Shown here: one piece after another, positions 36,393 through 48,500 of the stretch | Numbering within the stretch: position 1 is the first letter of the stretch | Layout of the letters: each line of letters starts with the position of its first letter | Origin: Pyrus communis | Taxonomy: Eukaryota > Streptophyta > Magnoliopsida > Rosales > Rosaceae | DNA length: 64,000 nt | NCBI RefSeq assembly: GCF_963583255.1 | Contig: NC_084816.1 | Span: forward strand, 15,487,100 to 15,551,099 | Direction of reading: 5' to 3' | The notes under the pieces: generated by a model | Seen by the model: only the letters and a program-made list of their open reading frames with translations | Database searches by the model: none | What the model was told of the DNA's origin: nothing | Made by a program: the position numbers and the translations under genes

Positions 36393-39300
36393 TTACCACA
36401 AGCCGATGAACTTCCACCAAACCCCTCCAACTCCAAGCCAAATAATGATGTTGACCACGGATATAAGGAATCCGTAACCCCACCACTTGGCAAGTGGGAC
36501 GTAGTTAGCACCATAGAAAACAGGTGCTGATCCAATGCCGTAATGGGTAAGACCACCCATGAGGTTGGAGAGGAATGCAAGCACCATCGCTCCAAAGAAA
36601 GGAGGAGTACCAAGGGCAGTAGAAACAGACAAGAATGCTGTAAACATGGCACCGATATGAGCAGCTCCACTGGCGAAGAAGTAGTGAGAGTAGAAATATA
36701 GAAGAACCAGAATGCCAAAAGACGCTTGCCATGAAAGACCCAATCCGCCAACAAACTGTAAAAATAGCAGAATCGTTGTTAATGATGACCAAATTAAATA
36801 CAGTACTTTAGCAGATTCGTTGAGGTTGAGCCTCTTGTAAGAAGATTCATTGATGTTGAGGTCATATAGCAGGAGACACAATAATGGTGCACTGATGCAT
36901 ATGCTTTACTTGAAGTAGATAACCTAGCGAATTGTAAATACAGTACTTTATGCCATTAAACAAAAACATCCCGAAATTAGATGATGGGAAACCAGCAGAT
37001 TGACTTTTGAGCTAGTTAAACTTAAAAACTTGCCAAAGTGAAATTACGTACGGATAAAAAACAGCAAATAACAACTCTGAAAGGACCATAAATTAAGTTA
37101 CAATGAATCCTCTTTTATGTTTCTGTACTAAAGTTTTTCACCACAGAAACAAACAAAAGAATAATGTAATGCTAACCGAAACTTCAAACTACATTTATAA
37201 CTTTTAGTAGTGGTGATATCAGCAGCATGCACAACTATGTGACCAGTAAGCGGAAAGAAAGCCTAACCTTAACTACAGTCTGGCTAAACCAAGAAATAAG
37301 ACCATATTTGTTGAGATACCCAGCCATTGCTATGAGTGCAGCAAACCAAGTAAGTGTATCCCAGGCCACTGATTCAGCTAAGCACTCCTTCCATGTAATA
37401 ACACCAGTAACGAGGAGAACAGATAATCCAAGAATAGCAGCAGTTACAGCATCCACACCCAAAATTCCTCCGAAAATCCAAAGCCCCACCTGATACGTGT
37501 TCAGATAAAAAAGGAGGGAAACTATAAGCATTAATATTTTAAACAACACACTAGATTTACATATGCATCCAAAACAGTTGTGTACACGTGTTAGTAAAGG
37601 GAGATAATTTACCACAATCAAGTGATATAATACTAATTCAAGATAAACTGCTAGAATTCATGGCATAGGAGAAATAAATGTGCGAATTATAACCCGTAAC
37701 CAATGATCAAGGGGAACACCAGCAACTTGAACAAACAGCATTCAATGATCAAGCTTAAGTTAAATGCTAAACTCTGAAAGGACAGGTTAAGAAAAGTTAA
37801 ACGCTCGTTTTTAACTGAAGGGGAAGGACGCCTACAAAACACACAGCAAGTAACAGCCAAAACAAGTTCCTACCCAACACCTTGAGTTGGCAGATAATTT
37901 GAGCAACTCAAAAACAAGAACACTACACAAGACTACTTCCCCTTATTTGGTGATGAGGGAAACCCTGCCAGTAAAGTTTTCAAACAACATAATGCTCGGT
38001 TCCCAAAGCACCAATTGAATCAATGCCACCTCACAACAAAACCTGAAAGTAGACAAGCCAACTTTGCAGGTGCTGAATGCATATCATGTCAAATGGGACT
38101 ACCACTCTATATAAGAACCATTCTAGTATACTGAATATGGATGGTAATACTTGTAGCCATTCTACACAGTATCATAGAAAATAGGAGTCTTCAGCAAAAA
38201 ATGGAAATGGATGGTATTTTATGTAGCATCATGGAAAAGGGAAAACAGACAAATGCCAACAGCAATTGATACGACGAATCAATCAAATTATCTAAGGAAC
38301 ATGCAAATTAAAAAACTGAAGGCACGTACAAGCTTTAGAACATCAAGCTTATTTGTCAAAGCATATCAACGGAACTGAAACCAAGCATACCGCTGATAAC
38401 TAATCAAATTATTGCAGGTATTCAATCCATAAACTTGTCACAGCCTCTTTCGATAGTAACAGAGAATGGCTCTTCAACAAGCACAACCCATTAATTTAAA
38501 TCTCACATACAACAGTGTAGCTCCTCGACGTTGCAAAAAATTGAAGTTATGCTAGAGTAACTCAATGCAGCCCCTGTCCTCAATACATTTATTAGTCATA
38601 CCCAATTATTATCAAATTTAGCGTAGAAAGCAACTTCAAAACATACCCAAATTTGAAAAACCGAAAAGTGCACGCAATGCAGGCATTTTAACAAAAAAGA
38701 AGAAATGAGTACCGTAAGAAACAGAGTCCCGGCCATGATAATCTCATTTTTAGACATTGGCCCCATCTTCTCCAGCCTCTCCCTTGCAAGCTTTGGCGCG
38801 TCCGGGCTGCTCTTCACCTCCGGCGGGTATATAATGTACAACAGCAAAGGCACCACAATCAACGACACCAAACCTGGCACAATCGCCGCCTTGGCCCAAT
38901 CGGTCCACCCAATCGTCTGCTTAATCGTGTTTAATGCCAAGTTGGCGCTCAAGGGGTTAGCAGCCATGGCCGTCAAGAACATTGCCGACGAAATCACCGA
39001 AGTCTGGAAGCACGTGAGCATCAACCACGACCCCAACTTACCCTCCGTCCCGTCGCCGACATTGCTGCCGCAGGCGACGCAGAGGGACTTCACCAACGGC
39101 AAGAAAATCCCTCCGGCTCGGGCGGAGACGGAAGGGATCGCTGGGGCCAGCAAGGCCTCGCTGAAGACCAGACTGTACCCTAACCCCAGAGAGGAGCTAC
39201 CAAAGAGGGAGACAAACTGGTACGCAATTCGATTTCCAAGTCCGGTCTTGATGAAGCCTCGGGCGAAGAAGAAGGCGAGGGCGATGAGCCAGGGGATCGG

Positions 39301-39837
39301 ATCTCCGAAGGCGGAGAAAGCAGCGCTAAAAGTCAGCGTTTTCGTGAGGACGGAGACGCCGAGGCCGAGCAAGGCGACGGCTCCGAGAGGCAGGGGCTGA
39401 GTAATGATACCGACGATGGTGGCGAGGAAAATGGAGAGAAGCTGCCACGCGTTTTTGGTGACTCCTGCTGGAGTAGGGACGAACCAGAGGATAACTCCCG
39501 TCGCGATCGACGCGATTAGAGGCTTCATCGCCGCGCCCTGCCATGGTTCCTTGGCGGGAGTGATGGAGGACCCGCCGGTGGCTACAGTGGCTCTGACGGA
39601 GAAGCCACGGCGAGAGGGAGTGAAGTCCCGGGTTAAATTGGGGAGTTTGGGGGAGGAAATGAGGGGGGAGAGGGTTTTGTTGAAACCGAAGGCGGCGGTT
39701 TTGATGGAGTTTCGGCGGGTTTGGGAGGCGGGAAGCGGCTTTAAAAGTAGCGATTTGGGGAAGGGAGTGCGGGATCTAAGGGAGGGGAGGGTGGAAGTGG
39801 GGGTGGTGGCGGCGGTGGTGAGGGCGATCGACGCCAT
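36393..39837 (-). CDS. DIT1: Chloroplast 2-oxoglutarate/malate translocator DiT1
   Basis: Three exons, minus strand: 39837-38713, 37489-37268 and 36755-36393, all GT-AG and phase 0, giving 569 residues, the size I recall for spinach DiT1. About 90 Ser/Thr/Arg/Pro-rich residues form a plastid transit peptide. The membrane part follows with IITQPLPLGAVALLGLG, FGDPIPWLIALAFFFARGFI, CVACGSNVGDGTE, TAMAANPLSANLA, and in exon 3 YFYSHYFFASGAAHIGAMF and THYGIGSAPVFYGANYV. DiT1 exchanges stromal malate for cytosolic 2-oxoglutarate across the inner envelope, supplying carbon skeletons to GS/GOGAT for ammonia assimilation and photorespiration. The glutamate/malate paralogue DiT2 differs in these motifs, so DiT1 is preferred. 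GC-rich exon 1 creates long antisense frames that are not genes. Confidence 0.95.
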
Positions 39838-40154
39838 CGGAGTGGGGGTTGGGATCTGCTGCGGCGAAGCTCAGAGAAGCAGCTGCAGCGGCAGCAGCAG
39901 CATGTGTTGTCAGGAGTAGAAATGGTCGAAATGGAGGCGCTCGGGGGGGGAGGGGTATTTAAGTCAACGTAGGGTAGAAATGTGGGCCGTTGGATCGGGA
40001 TTCGACGGCCCTTTAAAACTGCGACTTTGGAAATCCCGTATGGAGTGGCTCGTAGTTGGTACTTGGAAGTTTGAAAATCGAAATGTCCGTCTAAATTCTC
40101 CGACAAGAGATTTTTGGGTGCATTGAAAACAGGGTCTGATAAAATATCACCATA

Positions 40155-40738
40155 CACGTGAATTCACGTCGACGACGATGAACATGTTTCATGTACATCT
40201 TTCTCATCGACCTCAACTACCGGGACACTGTGCCGGTTGGAAAGTCCACGTGGCAGGATCTGAGTGGATATGTTATAGCTTTTTCTTGTTGATGACATGG
40301 GGATGGAGAAGGAGAGGAGAGGGACGAAGGGAAAGTGATCGGATCCACGTGGTGCATAGGGATTGGTCCGTGGTATTTGTCTGGTCGTCAGGAATGGGAA
40401 GGGAACTAAGGGCTTTCTGACAGTTTGAAGGAAAGGGAAAGTGGGAGACTTGTGCTGGAAGCAGCAGAGGAGATCTACGCCTCTGGGCCACTAGTTTTAG
40501 GACCCGGCTTCTCTATCTTCTCAGTTTTCATATACTTCCATCCCTTTCTATTTTGTGCGATCACAATTAAGCCACGTTAATATTTTATATTAATTTTTTT
40601 TTATAAAGATAATAAAACAAAAAGAATAGTGATATAAAATATTGGCGTGGCTTAACCGTGACCGCACAAATAGGAGGGGAAGGGAGTGTATGGGAACTGG
40701 GAGGGCAGAGAAGTTAGGTCCCTACTTTTAAGCACGTG
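40155..40738. promoter_or_regulatory. Cluster of four CACGTG G-boxes upstream of DiT1
   Basis: CACGTG occurs at 40,155-40,160, 40,247-40,252 (as CCACGTGGCA), 40,346-40,351 (as TCCACGTGGT) and 40,733-40,738, about 320, 410, 510 and 900 bases upstream of the DiT1 ATG. G-boxes bind bZIP and bHLH factors such as HY5 and PIFs and are common in light-regulated chloroplast-protein genes. Binding here is inferred. Confidence 0.55.
40491..40735. mobile_element. Fold-back MITE in the DiT1 upstream region
   Basis: The left arm, about 40,491-40,597, and the inverted right arm, about 40,628-40,735, align over roughly 100 bases with mismatches. The best block is 'gccacgttaatattttata' against 'tataaaatattggcgtggc', flanked by 'ttttgtgcgatcac' against 'gtgaccgcacaaat'. 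The spacer is only about 30 AT-rich bases. It encodes nothing and would form a long hairpin if transcribed. Target duplication not resolved. Confidence 0.75.
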
Positions 40739-42102
40739 AAAAGACATCAATGCCATTGAGAGTCCAAGAGTGGAAATTATTAGGCACCACACGAGTGCAC
40801 ATGGGTGGATCTCGTTGTCCGGAGTGTTTCTGCGTAACGAACTTGAACTACGGGAATTGAGATTTGTATTATTACTTATTAGCAACCTAGGAGTTGAATT
40901 ATTGGGATTTGGATTCCGGATCTTCTTTGTGAATATCTAGATTCTCACATCCTATTAATTTATCATACATCGTGAGGTCATAAATTATTTTGAATTTTTT
41001 TATTTAAAATTAAACACAAATGTGCTTAATGAAAGCTGGTTGCACGATGTAGGATGAACGAATAGAATGTGAGGATTCATAAATCCTCATAAAGAGAATT
41101 CGAAGAGGATTCTCATCTGAATTATTGGGCTTGTAAATTTGTCTTGGTCTTGCTTCTCAAAGTGGGGGTAGTGATTTTAATTATGTTCCATTACATTGAG
41201 ATTTTAAAATAATGTCTATACATTTCAGGTTATTTGAATGTATGATTCTTTGTTAAATTGATTAGTGATAAATGTTAGACCAGCCTTTCGTTCGACATAA
41301 AAGTCACATTTGCATTAGGAGTTGAGAACAAAAATGGGAAAAGAGTAGTCTTGATTTGTTCTATGAACTGCTGGTTGAGAGGAAGACGAAACTTTATGAT
41401 GACTATTTGTTATTTAAGTAGTGCAAGTGTAGTTTTCTTGTCAGCCTAGAAAACTAATCTTGCACTTGTTATGTCATCAATTTGATTTTCAATGAAGCTG
41501 AAGAAAATTGAAATTTTATTGTCTATCTTTTGAAATTTACCCTTAAAGGCTTAAACATTGAGGCATAGATATGATTAGCTCATAAGTTTGTCAACACTTC
41601 ATGCATTAGGGAAAGATCAATGAAAATCAAATCACACAGCTCAAATTTTCCATTGGCAGGTAAATATCCAACCCAGCCCAGCCCAGCCCTACCCTAGTCA
41701 TTGTCAAGGCCCTAGTTCTTCCCATGCCTCCTCACCTCAACCCCGATTTTAAATAAACTGAAAATTGTAAAATATTTGAAAAGAATTTGTAGCTCGCATG
41801 GTTTTAACTTTTGAGCATTTACCATTGCGCCACCATATATGTTTGAATACTTTTTTCCTTAATCTTGTCGTATAAACATATAGTACAAATGCTTAATAGG
41901 TAATTAGATGATTAAGTGTAATTAACCTATCTATCACAGTTAAGCTTAGGTTACTAGTTTCCACCATACTTTCGAGAAACAACTCAACTGCTCTGTCAGA
42001 AAAAATGGAAATCGGATAATCAGAAAACTATAATTTTCTGAACAAGTGAACGACTCACGATGTATAGTTTATAATAAAAAGTTTAAGTGAATTGTTATCG
42101 AA

Positions 42103-42237
42103 GTTTCGCTTTGGCAAAGTCGTTAAGGCGTCTACTTGCTAAGACCTACTCTAACCCTTAGAGTAAAACTCAAAATTTTCCAAGTATATAGCGTTTCAAC
42201 GCGAGAATTCGAATATTTTAGGCGACGATATTCTTTT
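42103..42237 (+). repeat. Degenerate tRNA-Ser(GCU)-like or tRNA-derived SINE relic
   Basis: The segment starts 'tcgctttggcaaagtcg' with an A-box-like 'ggcaaagtcgttaagg', then an anticodon-loop-like 'cttgctaag' (GCU), and ends 'gagaattcgaat' (B-box-like) with 'aggcgac', which could pair with the 5' end. An extra 50 or so bases separate the halves and the stems do not pair well, so it is not a working tRNA. Confidence 0.35.
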
Positions 42238-42413
42238 TATTATTATTTTTTTTTTCAACTTTGTTTCTCTATTCTCTTTAGGCTGGACCTTTGTTGTTGT
42301 AATTACTCAATTATTCCCCACTACAAACTCATGATATGACAACCAAAATTAAAGCAAAGGTTGATGACTGAATTTGTTATTCTCCTATCATTTTATTGTA
42401 TAAGTTTTTAAGC

Positions 42414-42733
42414 AAATTATATTTTACATGCTCAGAGTTTGATATCTATAACATATTGATTCGCGAAGTTTAAAAAGTAACAAAGTGCACGCTCAAAGTT
42501 ATAGATCCTTGCAACATTAATCCTTCCATTAATTAAGTTGACGGGAGGTAACAATTACATTTGAAGGTACGCAATTCAATAATTTTTTGAAAAAGGTTAT
42601 ATTTTACACGCTTGAAGTTTGATATCTGTAAGGTTATATTTTACACGCTATCTTTTGGTTTCCGAAGGTTAAGAAAGAGCAAAGTGCACTCCCAAAGTTG
42701 TAGATCGTTGGAACAATAATCCATCCATTACCT
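42414..42733. repeat. Imperfect tandem duplication, about 180-base period
   Basis: 'tatattttacatgctc..agtttgatatctata' and 'caaagtgcacgctcaaagtt' at 42,414-42,546 recur, diverged, at 42,592-42,733. Inside the second copy the first 38 bases are themselves repeated (42,592 and 42,631). Confidence 0.75.
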
Positions 42734-43184
42734 TCTTGCTTTTCCCTTTCCATGATCTGCTGCTAAAACCACTAGTTTCATTGTTAAGTTTGGCAATTAA
42801 TAATCTTCTAATCCTTAGTTTGGAATATAAATCATGTTTATGGACTAAAAGTGATAAAAAAAACAACCATACCTTGGTATATATTTGGTATGATACAAGC
42901 CATGCATATGTTGCACATGAACGCTAGGTTTGAAACTATCTTGATGCCAGTTCATGACACTCAAATTAATTAACCAAATATGCTTTCACGATCACGATCT
43001 GATTTTTTCATTTCTCCATTTTTTGTTCAAAACTATAACCCATTACATTCTGCACAACCACCCTTCTCACCAACACTTTCACAATCACCATTTGTTAGTC
43101 CTAGGGCTGGCCCTGAAACTAGCCAGAAGAGGCGACCACCTAGGGCCCCAAGTGGGAGGGGTCCTGAAATTCATTTACCTTATC

Positions 43185-45560
43185 TGTTAGGTTACGAATA
43201 ATACCATAAATCTTAGGGCATGACTAACTAAGTCCTTATCAATCTCATGCCATTAAAACCCAATGAATCAACTCGCCTTGAGAACTCGACAAAAGATGAT
43301 GAACTGCACTAGAAAGAACTCGAAGTCTTTTCCTCACTCCTGCATCTTAATCGCGAAAACTATATGGAGAGCTTAGGGTTTGTGATGATTGCATAATGAG
43401 TAGGGACCTCAATTATTTATAGGCTTCAATCTAATAAAGTCATACCCATAAATGGACTATCCTATAAAACACTAATAGCCTATGACTGTACTATCAAAGC
43501 CTGTGATGGTTTCTTAGCCCACAAGAAAATCCCTTAATTGCACCAAGTTAAATTTGAGTATATCCCTTAACTTGGTGCACAAGAAATAATTATAATTAAG
43601 TTCTAACCTTGTTTCCTAAGTAAACTGTGAAACCAAATATAGACAGGGAATTAGGGTTTAATCTAAATGTTGGCATGAATCAACTTTCCTATTTATTATG
43701 GATTTGTAATTAAAATGGATTTCCTCCTTGAATAGGACTTCCATGTACCAAGACTATCTTTTTACTTGTATATATATATTTCCTCCTTGAGAGAAGAATA
43801 CAACACAACAATTCAAACCCTAAAATTCTAATAGTTTTACATGTTTTTCTTGGCATCAAAGCATGTTTCTGCCTGTCTCTTTCCCAAAAAAAAAAAAACA
43901 CCCTAAACTCGAAAAACCTATTCTTGCCGTGTAGCTTCCTTGGCTGCCGACCCCTAAACTTGTAATTGTCTTGTGTTTAGGACAATCAATCCTACTGAAA
44001 ACCAAAAAATTTTACCAAGTGCTGCTTTGTGTTTTTTAAGAAGCACAAAAATCTTGATCCTCGTATGTGCGTCTTGTTCTTGGCAGTAGGCACTGCAAAT
44101 CTTAAACCTAAGCCTACCGCATCAATCTGTTGCAAATATAGGAAATAAGACAATATTATCTCTTGTTGATCAAGTATCCCTTTCTGATGATCATGATTAT
44201 TCAGGAAATTCGGGAAAAGTCTTAACTGTGTCTAGAGACTGGGACTTTAGTTGGATTATTGATCCTGAGCTATTGACCACATGACGTATGACAAGTCTCT
44301 ATTTCAATCCATGATTCCCCCTCCAAAAGAGAGCGTCATCACTGCTAATGGAGGTTATCTAAATAACATGGGCTGATTCTATTGCAATCAATGCATATTT
44401 ATCCTTACAAAATACATTGCTTATTCTGGCATTATCAAATCATCTTTTATTAGTCAGTCAAGTTATCAAACAACTGGATCTTATCGTACTAATTTTTTCG
44501 CTTTATTACTTACTTCAGGATACCCAGACTCGGGCTATAATTGGGCATGGTACTGAGAGAAAGGGGTTGCATTATGTTGACATGTGGCTCCTGGCAAAGA
44601 GAATCAAGTAAGTAGTGGGACTTGTGAAAAAATTAAGAAGATTTTATTATGGCATTGGGCTTGCCTTGTTTCGCTATTTATGAAAGCTGGTTGTGTCTTT
44701 ATTTGATGGTATTTCAGACTCTGAACTAGAGTGTCATGTATGTACTCTAGCAAAGAGTCATCAAAACTTTTACCTATTGAGTTCCACTAAAAGAATTGTT
44801 TCTTTTGAATTAGTGCATTTTGATGTGTGGGGGGGTCCTTCCCCTTTTTCTACTTTACAAGGAATTTGATGGTTTATGTTATTTGCAAATGATTATACTA
44901 GGATAACTTGGCTATATACAATGAAACACAAGAGTGATGTTACTGCAATTGTCAAGAATTTTCATTAGATCATTCAGGCTTAATTTTTGCTTCTTATTAA
45001 AGTGCATCGCTTTGATAATGGAGGTGAGTATGTTAATGTCGAATTATAACTCTTTTTTTTTTTTTTTTTTTTTTTTTTCAGAGGGCAAGGCATCATACGC
45101 AAAACCACTTGTCCTCAAACACCTCATTAAAATGGGGTGGTCGAACGGAAAAATTGACATATTTGTGAGACAACAAGGACACTTCTCATTGAAACCTTTG
45201 CTCTGTAATCTTATTGGGTCGATGAAATTACATATGTCGTTTACGTGATTAACAGAGTGCCCTCTGAATTGCTTGATTTTTGCACTCCTCTAGTTGTGTT
45301 AGCAGATCATGTGTCCTTGACTCCTTCCCTCAATCCCACCCTTCGTATTTTTGGGTGTGTGGCGTATATTCACCTTCACAATAATCAATGCTCCAAGCTT
45401 GACCATTGTGCAATGAAATGTTTTTGTTTTTTGGTGGTTTTGCTTCCCAATAAAAAGGCTACCAGTGCTATCATCCTTCATCACATAAACTCTAAGTCAT
45501 TATGGATGTTGCATTCTTAGAATCAAAGATTTTCTTTTCTCCTGATAAACCTAATCGTGT
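43185..45560 (+). mobile_element. Degenerate Ty1-copia retrotransposon (5' LTR to integrase)
   Basis: A possible 5' LTR starts TGTTAGGTTACG at 43,185 and ends near 43,841, followed by TGGCATCAAAGC, close to the Met-tRNA primer site TGGTATCAGAGC. Downstream in order are a protease-like WIIDPELLT (family: DSGATDHMT), a pre-integrase remnant KGLHYVDMW, and integrase pieces reading VWGGPSPFSTLQG, FDNGGEYVN, NGVVERKNRH, VINRVPSELLDFCTPL and RIFGCVAYIHLHNNQCSKLD. Stops and frame changes are many. A 26-base T-run at 45,053-45,078 interrupts the integrase. No reverse transcriptase or 3' LTR is evident. The LTR limits are inferred. Confidence 0.7.
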
Positions 45561-48500
45561 CCTTCAAAGGGAGAAAATTTATGAAGGATCGGTTTGGAGT
45601 TAGAAAAAATAATTACCGAACAATAGTTGTTGGAACCAAATTTGCACACCGCATGGATCATGATGATTGCATTAGTAGAGATGAACACTAGAATGATATA
45701 TTTAAACCAGTTGGGAGAGAGATTTTTAAGCATAGAATCCTTATACTAAGCCAGGAGATTCCTAAAGGATATTTAGATGTAGATATTGCATCTTCTTTAG
45801 GAGTGTGATTACTTACGGCGCATGCTAATTCCTAGATTGTACGAACTCCAAGACTTAGAGAGGAATGGTTGATTCCATACCAAATTAGAACCTCGTGTCT
45901 TGCGGACCAAGCATGGTCATTTTCAGCGAAGTCCCTCGGACTTCACCCACTACTCCGGAATAGGATGATGGTGGCACCACTATTCCATTAATCCAGCTTT
46001 GCTTAGAGCTGTTAAGTGACCGGACTTTTGAGGTAACTGTATTTCGATCTATCTTACTCTTGCCCTAAAAAATCATAGTCCCATAATTGCCCCTAACTAT
46101 GTATCCCAAGGAATTTGTTGCCCTTGAAGATGGATAGTTCTCCAAAGACCATGCATTTAGGAGTAAGTTGGAATACGTATAGTTTAGTCTTCTATATTCA
46201 TATGACGATCCGGCTTTGTTAAGTAGTAAAGACATTTCGTATTAGACGTGCGGCCTCGAGTGTCATTCCATAAAGGTTGCAATGATGAAATTTCCTTTGT
46301 TGTGTGTGCACAAAAAACAATAATCACCTATGATATTCTTCACTTATTTTAGCCGTCAGATTCATTGATCCCAAGAGAAATCGGTCTACATTCAACGGCT
46401 AGATGACTCTGCAACGTGCCACCTATATAACTTCAGACATTTCTCTTTATCTTTCCAAAAATCCCCATATCATTCAAAGGAAAATGCTCCAACTTTTTAC
46501 TTATACATTAAAAAATTCCTCAATCCCTTTAATCTTCTTCAATGGCCTCTTCTTCAGTAGAGCTTCAAAAGTTCTCCATATAACCTTCCACCAACGAGGG
46601 TGTGCAACTAGGAAGAAGGCCAAGCTTTCATTCAGAGCCATCTGGACCTTCTGAATCAGTCTAGGGTTTAGTGGGAATCATTGCTCTAAGTTTCCAATTC
46701 CTAACCATGAATGGATCCAAGCGAATGAGGTTTATAAGGTGATTCATTTCCTTAAAACCAAAATTTCTCCAACTCCCGCAAAGAAGAAACAAAAGAGATA
46801 TGACAACACCTCTTTAGCGTTGTTGGCTGCACTTTCTTAAACGCTGCTACCGATAACAGAAACAGTAACCAAAATCTTGAAGATGAGGAAAAAATTCTGC
46901 TATTGAAGAGAAAAAAAGTTCCGTGCTCTAATAACTGTAGTCCCAGAAACATTCACCCCACAACTTCTTATTGAAGAGTCTTAACCTCTTCTTATTCCAC
47001 CTCAAGAACCAACGCCACAACAACCACCTAAATCCAAACTTGAACCTATGCCTTCCCAACAGCAGAACGATAACAAATACTCAGGTCGGGCTTTTTGTTT
47101 CATGGTAAAGTGATTTAAACTTTTCGAAGTAATAAGATATTAGACTAAAATAAATAAAAGGTATTAGAAACCCTCCATTTTTGTGCTTTTCTCAGAAAAT
47201 CCAAGCCTTGTAGAAAATCCAGGCCTTGTGACAAAACTCTTCTTCACACCATATGAAGTTGGGGCTCGTGATTCTTCAATCAATCATGAATTAATTATGA
47301 TCGTCGTCTCTGTTTTTGTTGTCGCTCACAGGTAAACCTTTTACCATCAAATCATCTTCGATTCGGTCTCGAAAGTCTATTTTTAAAGCTTAGGACATCC
47401 TCAACATATCCTCAGAAGGAACCTTCCTTAAAATATGCCATCTTGACTTTCAAAATACCCATACATCCAGAAACGTTAATCTGAGAAAGCTACGCACTTG
47501 GCCTTGTTTTCTTCGCCACAATCAAACGACTTGGCATTAAAGCCTGGAATTTTGATACCATTATCTTGAAAAAAATCACAAATCCACTCAATTGGAATTA
47601 CTCCAAAATTCATTTGTTTGATCTTTTTTTTTTCTTCAAAGAAGATTCGCATGTCGATAGAGTGATTTAGATTGGAGAATATGAATTCACTCTCAATGAA
47701 AGCACCAATTGTTGGAACCAAATTCGAACACATTCATGGATGGAGGCGAAATCTAGTTGGGCTAGCCCATGATATCTGATGAGGGGAGAATGAGGTTGAT
47801 TAGGGTGTGTGGTTGAATTCGAAAATGATTGCCTACATATCTCCAGGAATGAGAGTGAAACCACGAGTGTAGTTCTAAAAAAGAATGGTATGATCCATCC
47901 TTGATGAATAGCCTATGGTGGGGCGTTGGGAGATGAGTTTTCGATAAACAAGTCTCCTCAACATCGATCACCATTCTCGGATGCTGATAGCAACTCTCGT
48001 TTTTCTTATTCGTCCACAATTCCTCGACTTTTATCCGAAATCCAATCTTCGAACTACGGCGATGATACGAAGAGGTCCTTCAACTTGTGCCGAACCCGAG
48101 TGACCTCTTGCTCTTCTGTGGTGGATCGTCGTCATGCTTATCGCTGTCGATGGGTGGAGATGCAGATGTGATGAAGGAGATAGAAGAGAAAGAGTGATCT
48201 CAACCTCACAATTTTACGTGAACGGTTGAGATTATTTCATCCTAAGGGTTCGCATGAAGATGATCTGGAAAAGATCTTGATTTATAAATAATTGAAATAA
48301 ACCACTAGTCAAATCTAGGAGTAGGTCCAACTAGATAAATATGTAAACTACAAATAAATTCTAATATATGAGTTCTCACAACACTTATCAGATCACAGCA
48401 TGCTAAATGTGATCTCAGCATGAGGTGATAATGAATCTCTCATGCACTCCACTTAAATTTTCATACAATCAATAACTTTAATACCCTACTTAGTTAGAAG

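Larger units (their letters stand above)
40740..43184. other. Repeat-rich spacer, no gene
   Basis: No coding signal is recognised. It contains a tandem duplication at 42,414-42,733 and a tRNA-Ser-like relic near 42,103. The stretch 43,095-43,170 ('gggctggccctgaaac', 'gcgaccacctagggccccaa') resembles a dispersed plant repeat that I cannot classify. Confidence 0.55.

Noticed and set aside
38705..39919. Two long plus-strand frames (231 and 171 residues) antisense to DiT1 exon 1
   Set aside because: They are created by the GC-rich codon pattern of the real minus-strand exon; neither resembles a protein family.
45053..45078. The 26-base T-run in the copia integrase as another tail-only insertion
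   Set aside because: No flanking duplication could be found, so simple T-run expansion cannot be excluded.
45629..47735. Paired LTR starts 'tgttggaaccaaatt' as a second defined retrotransposon
   Set aside because: Similarity fades after about 30 bases and no duplication or matching LTR ends were found.
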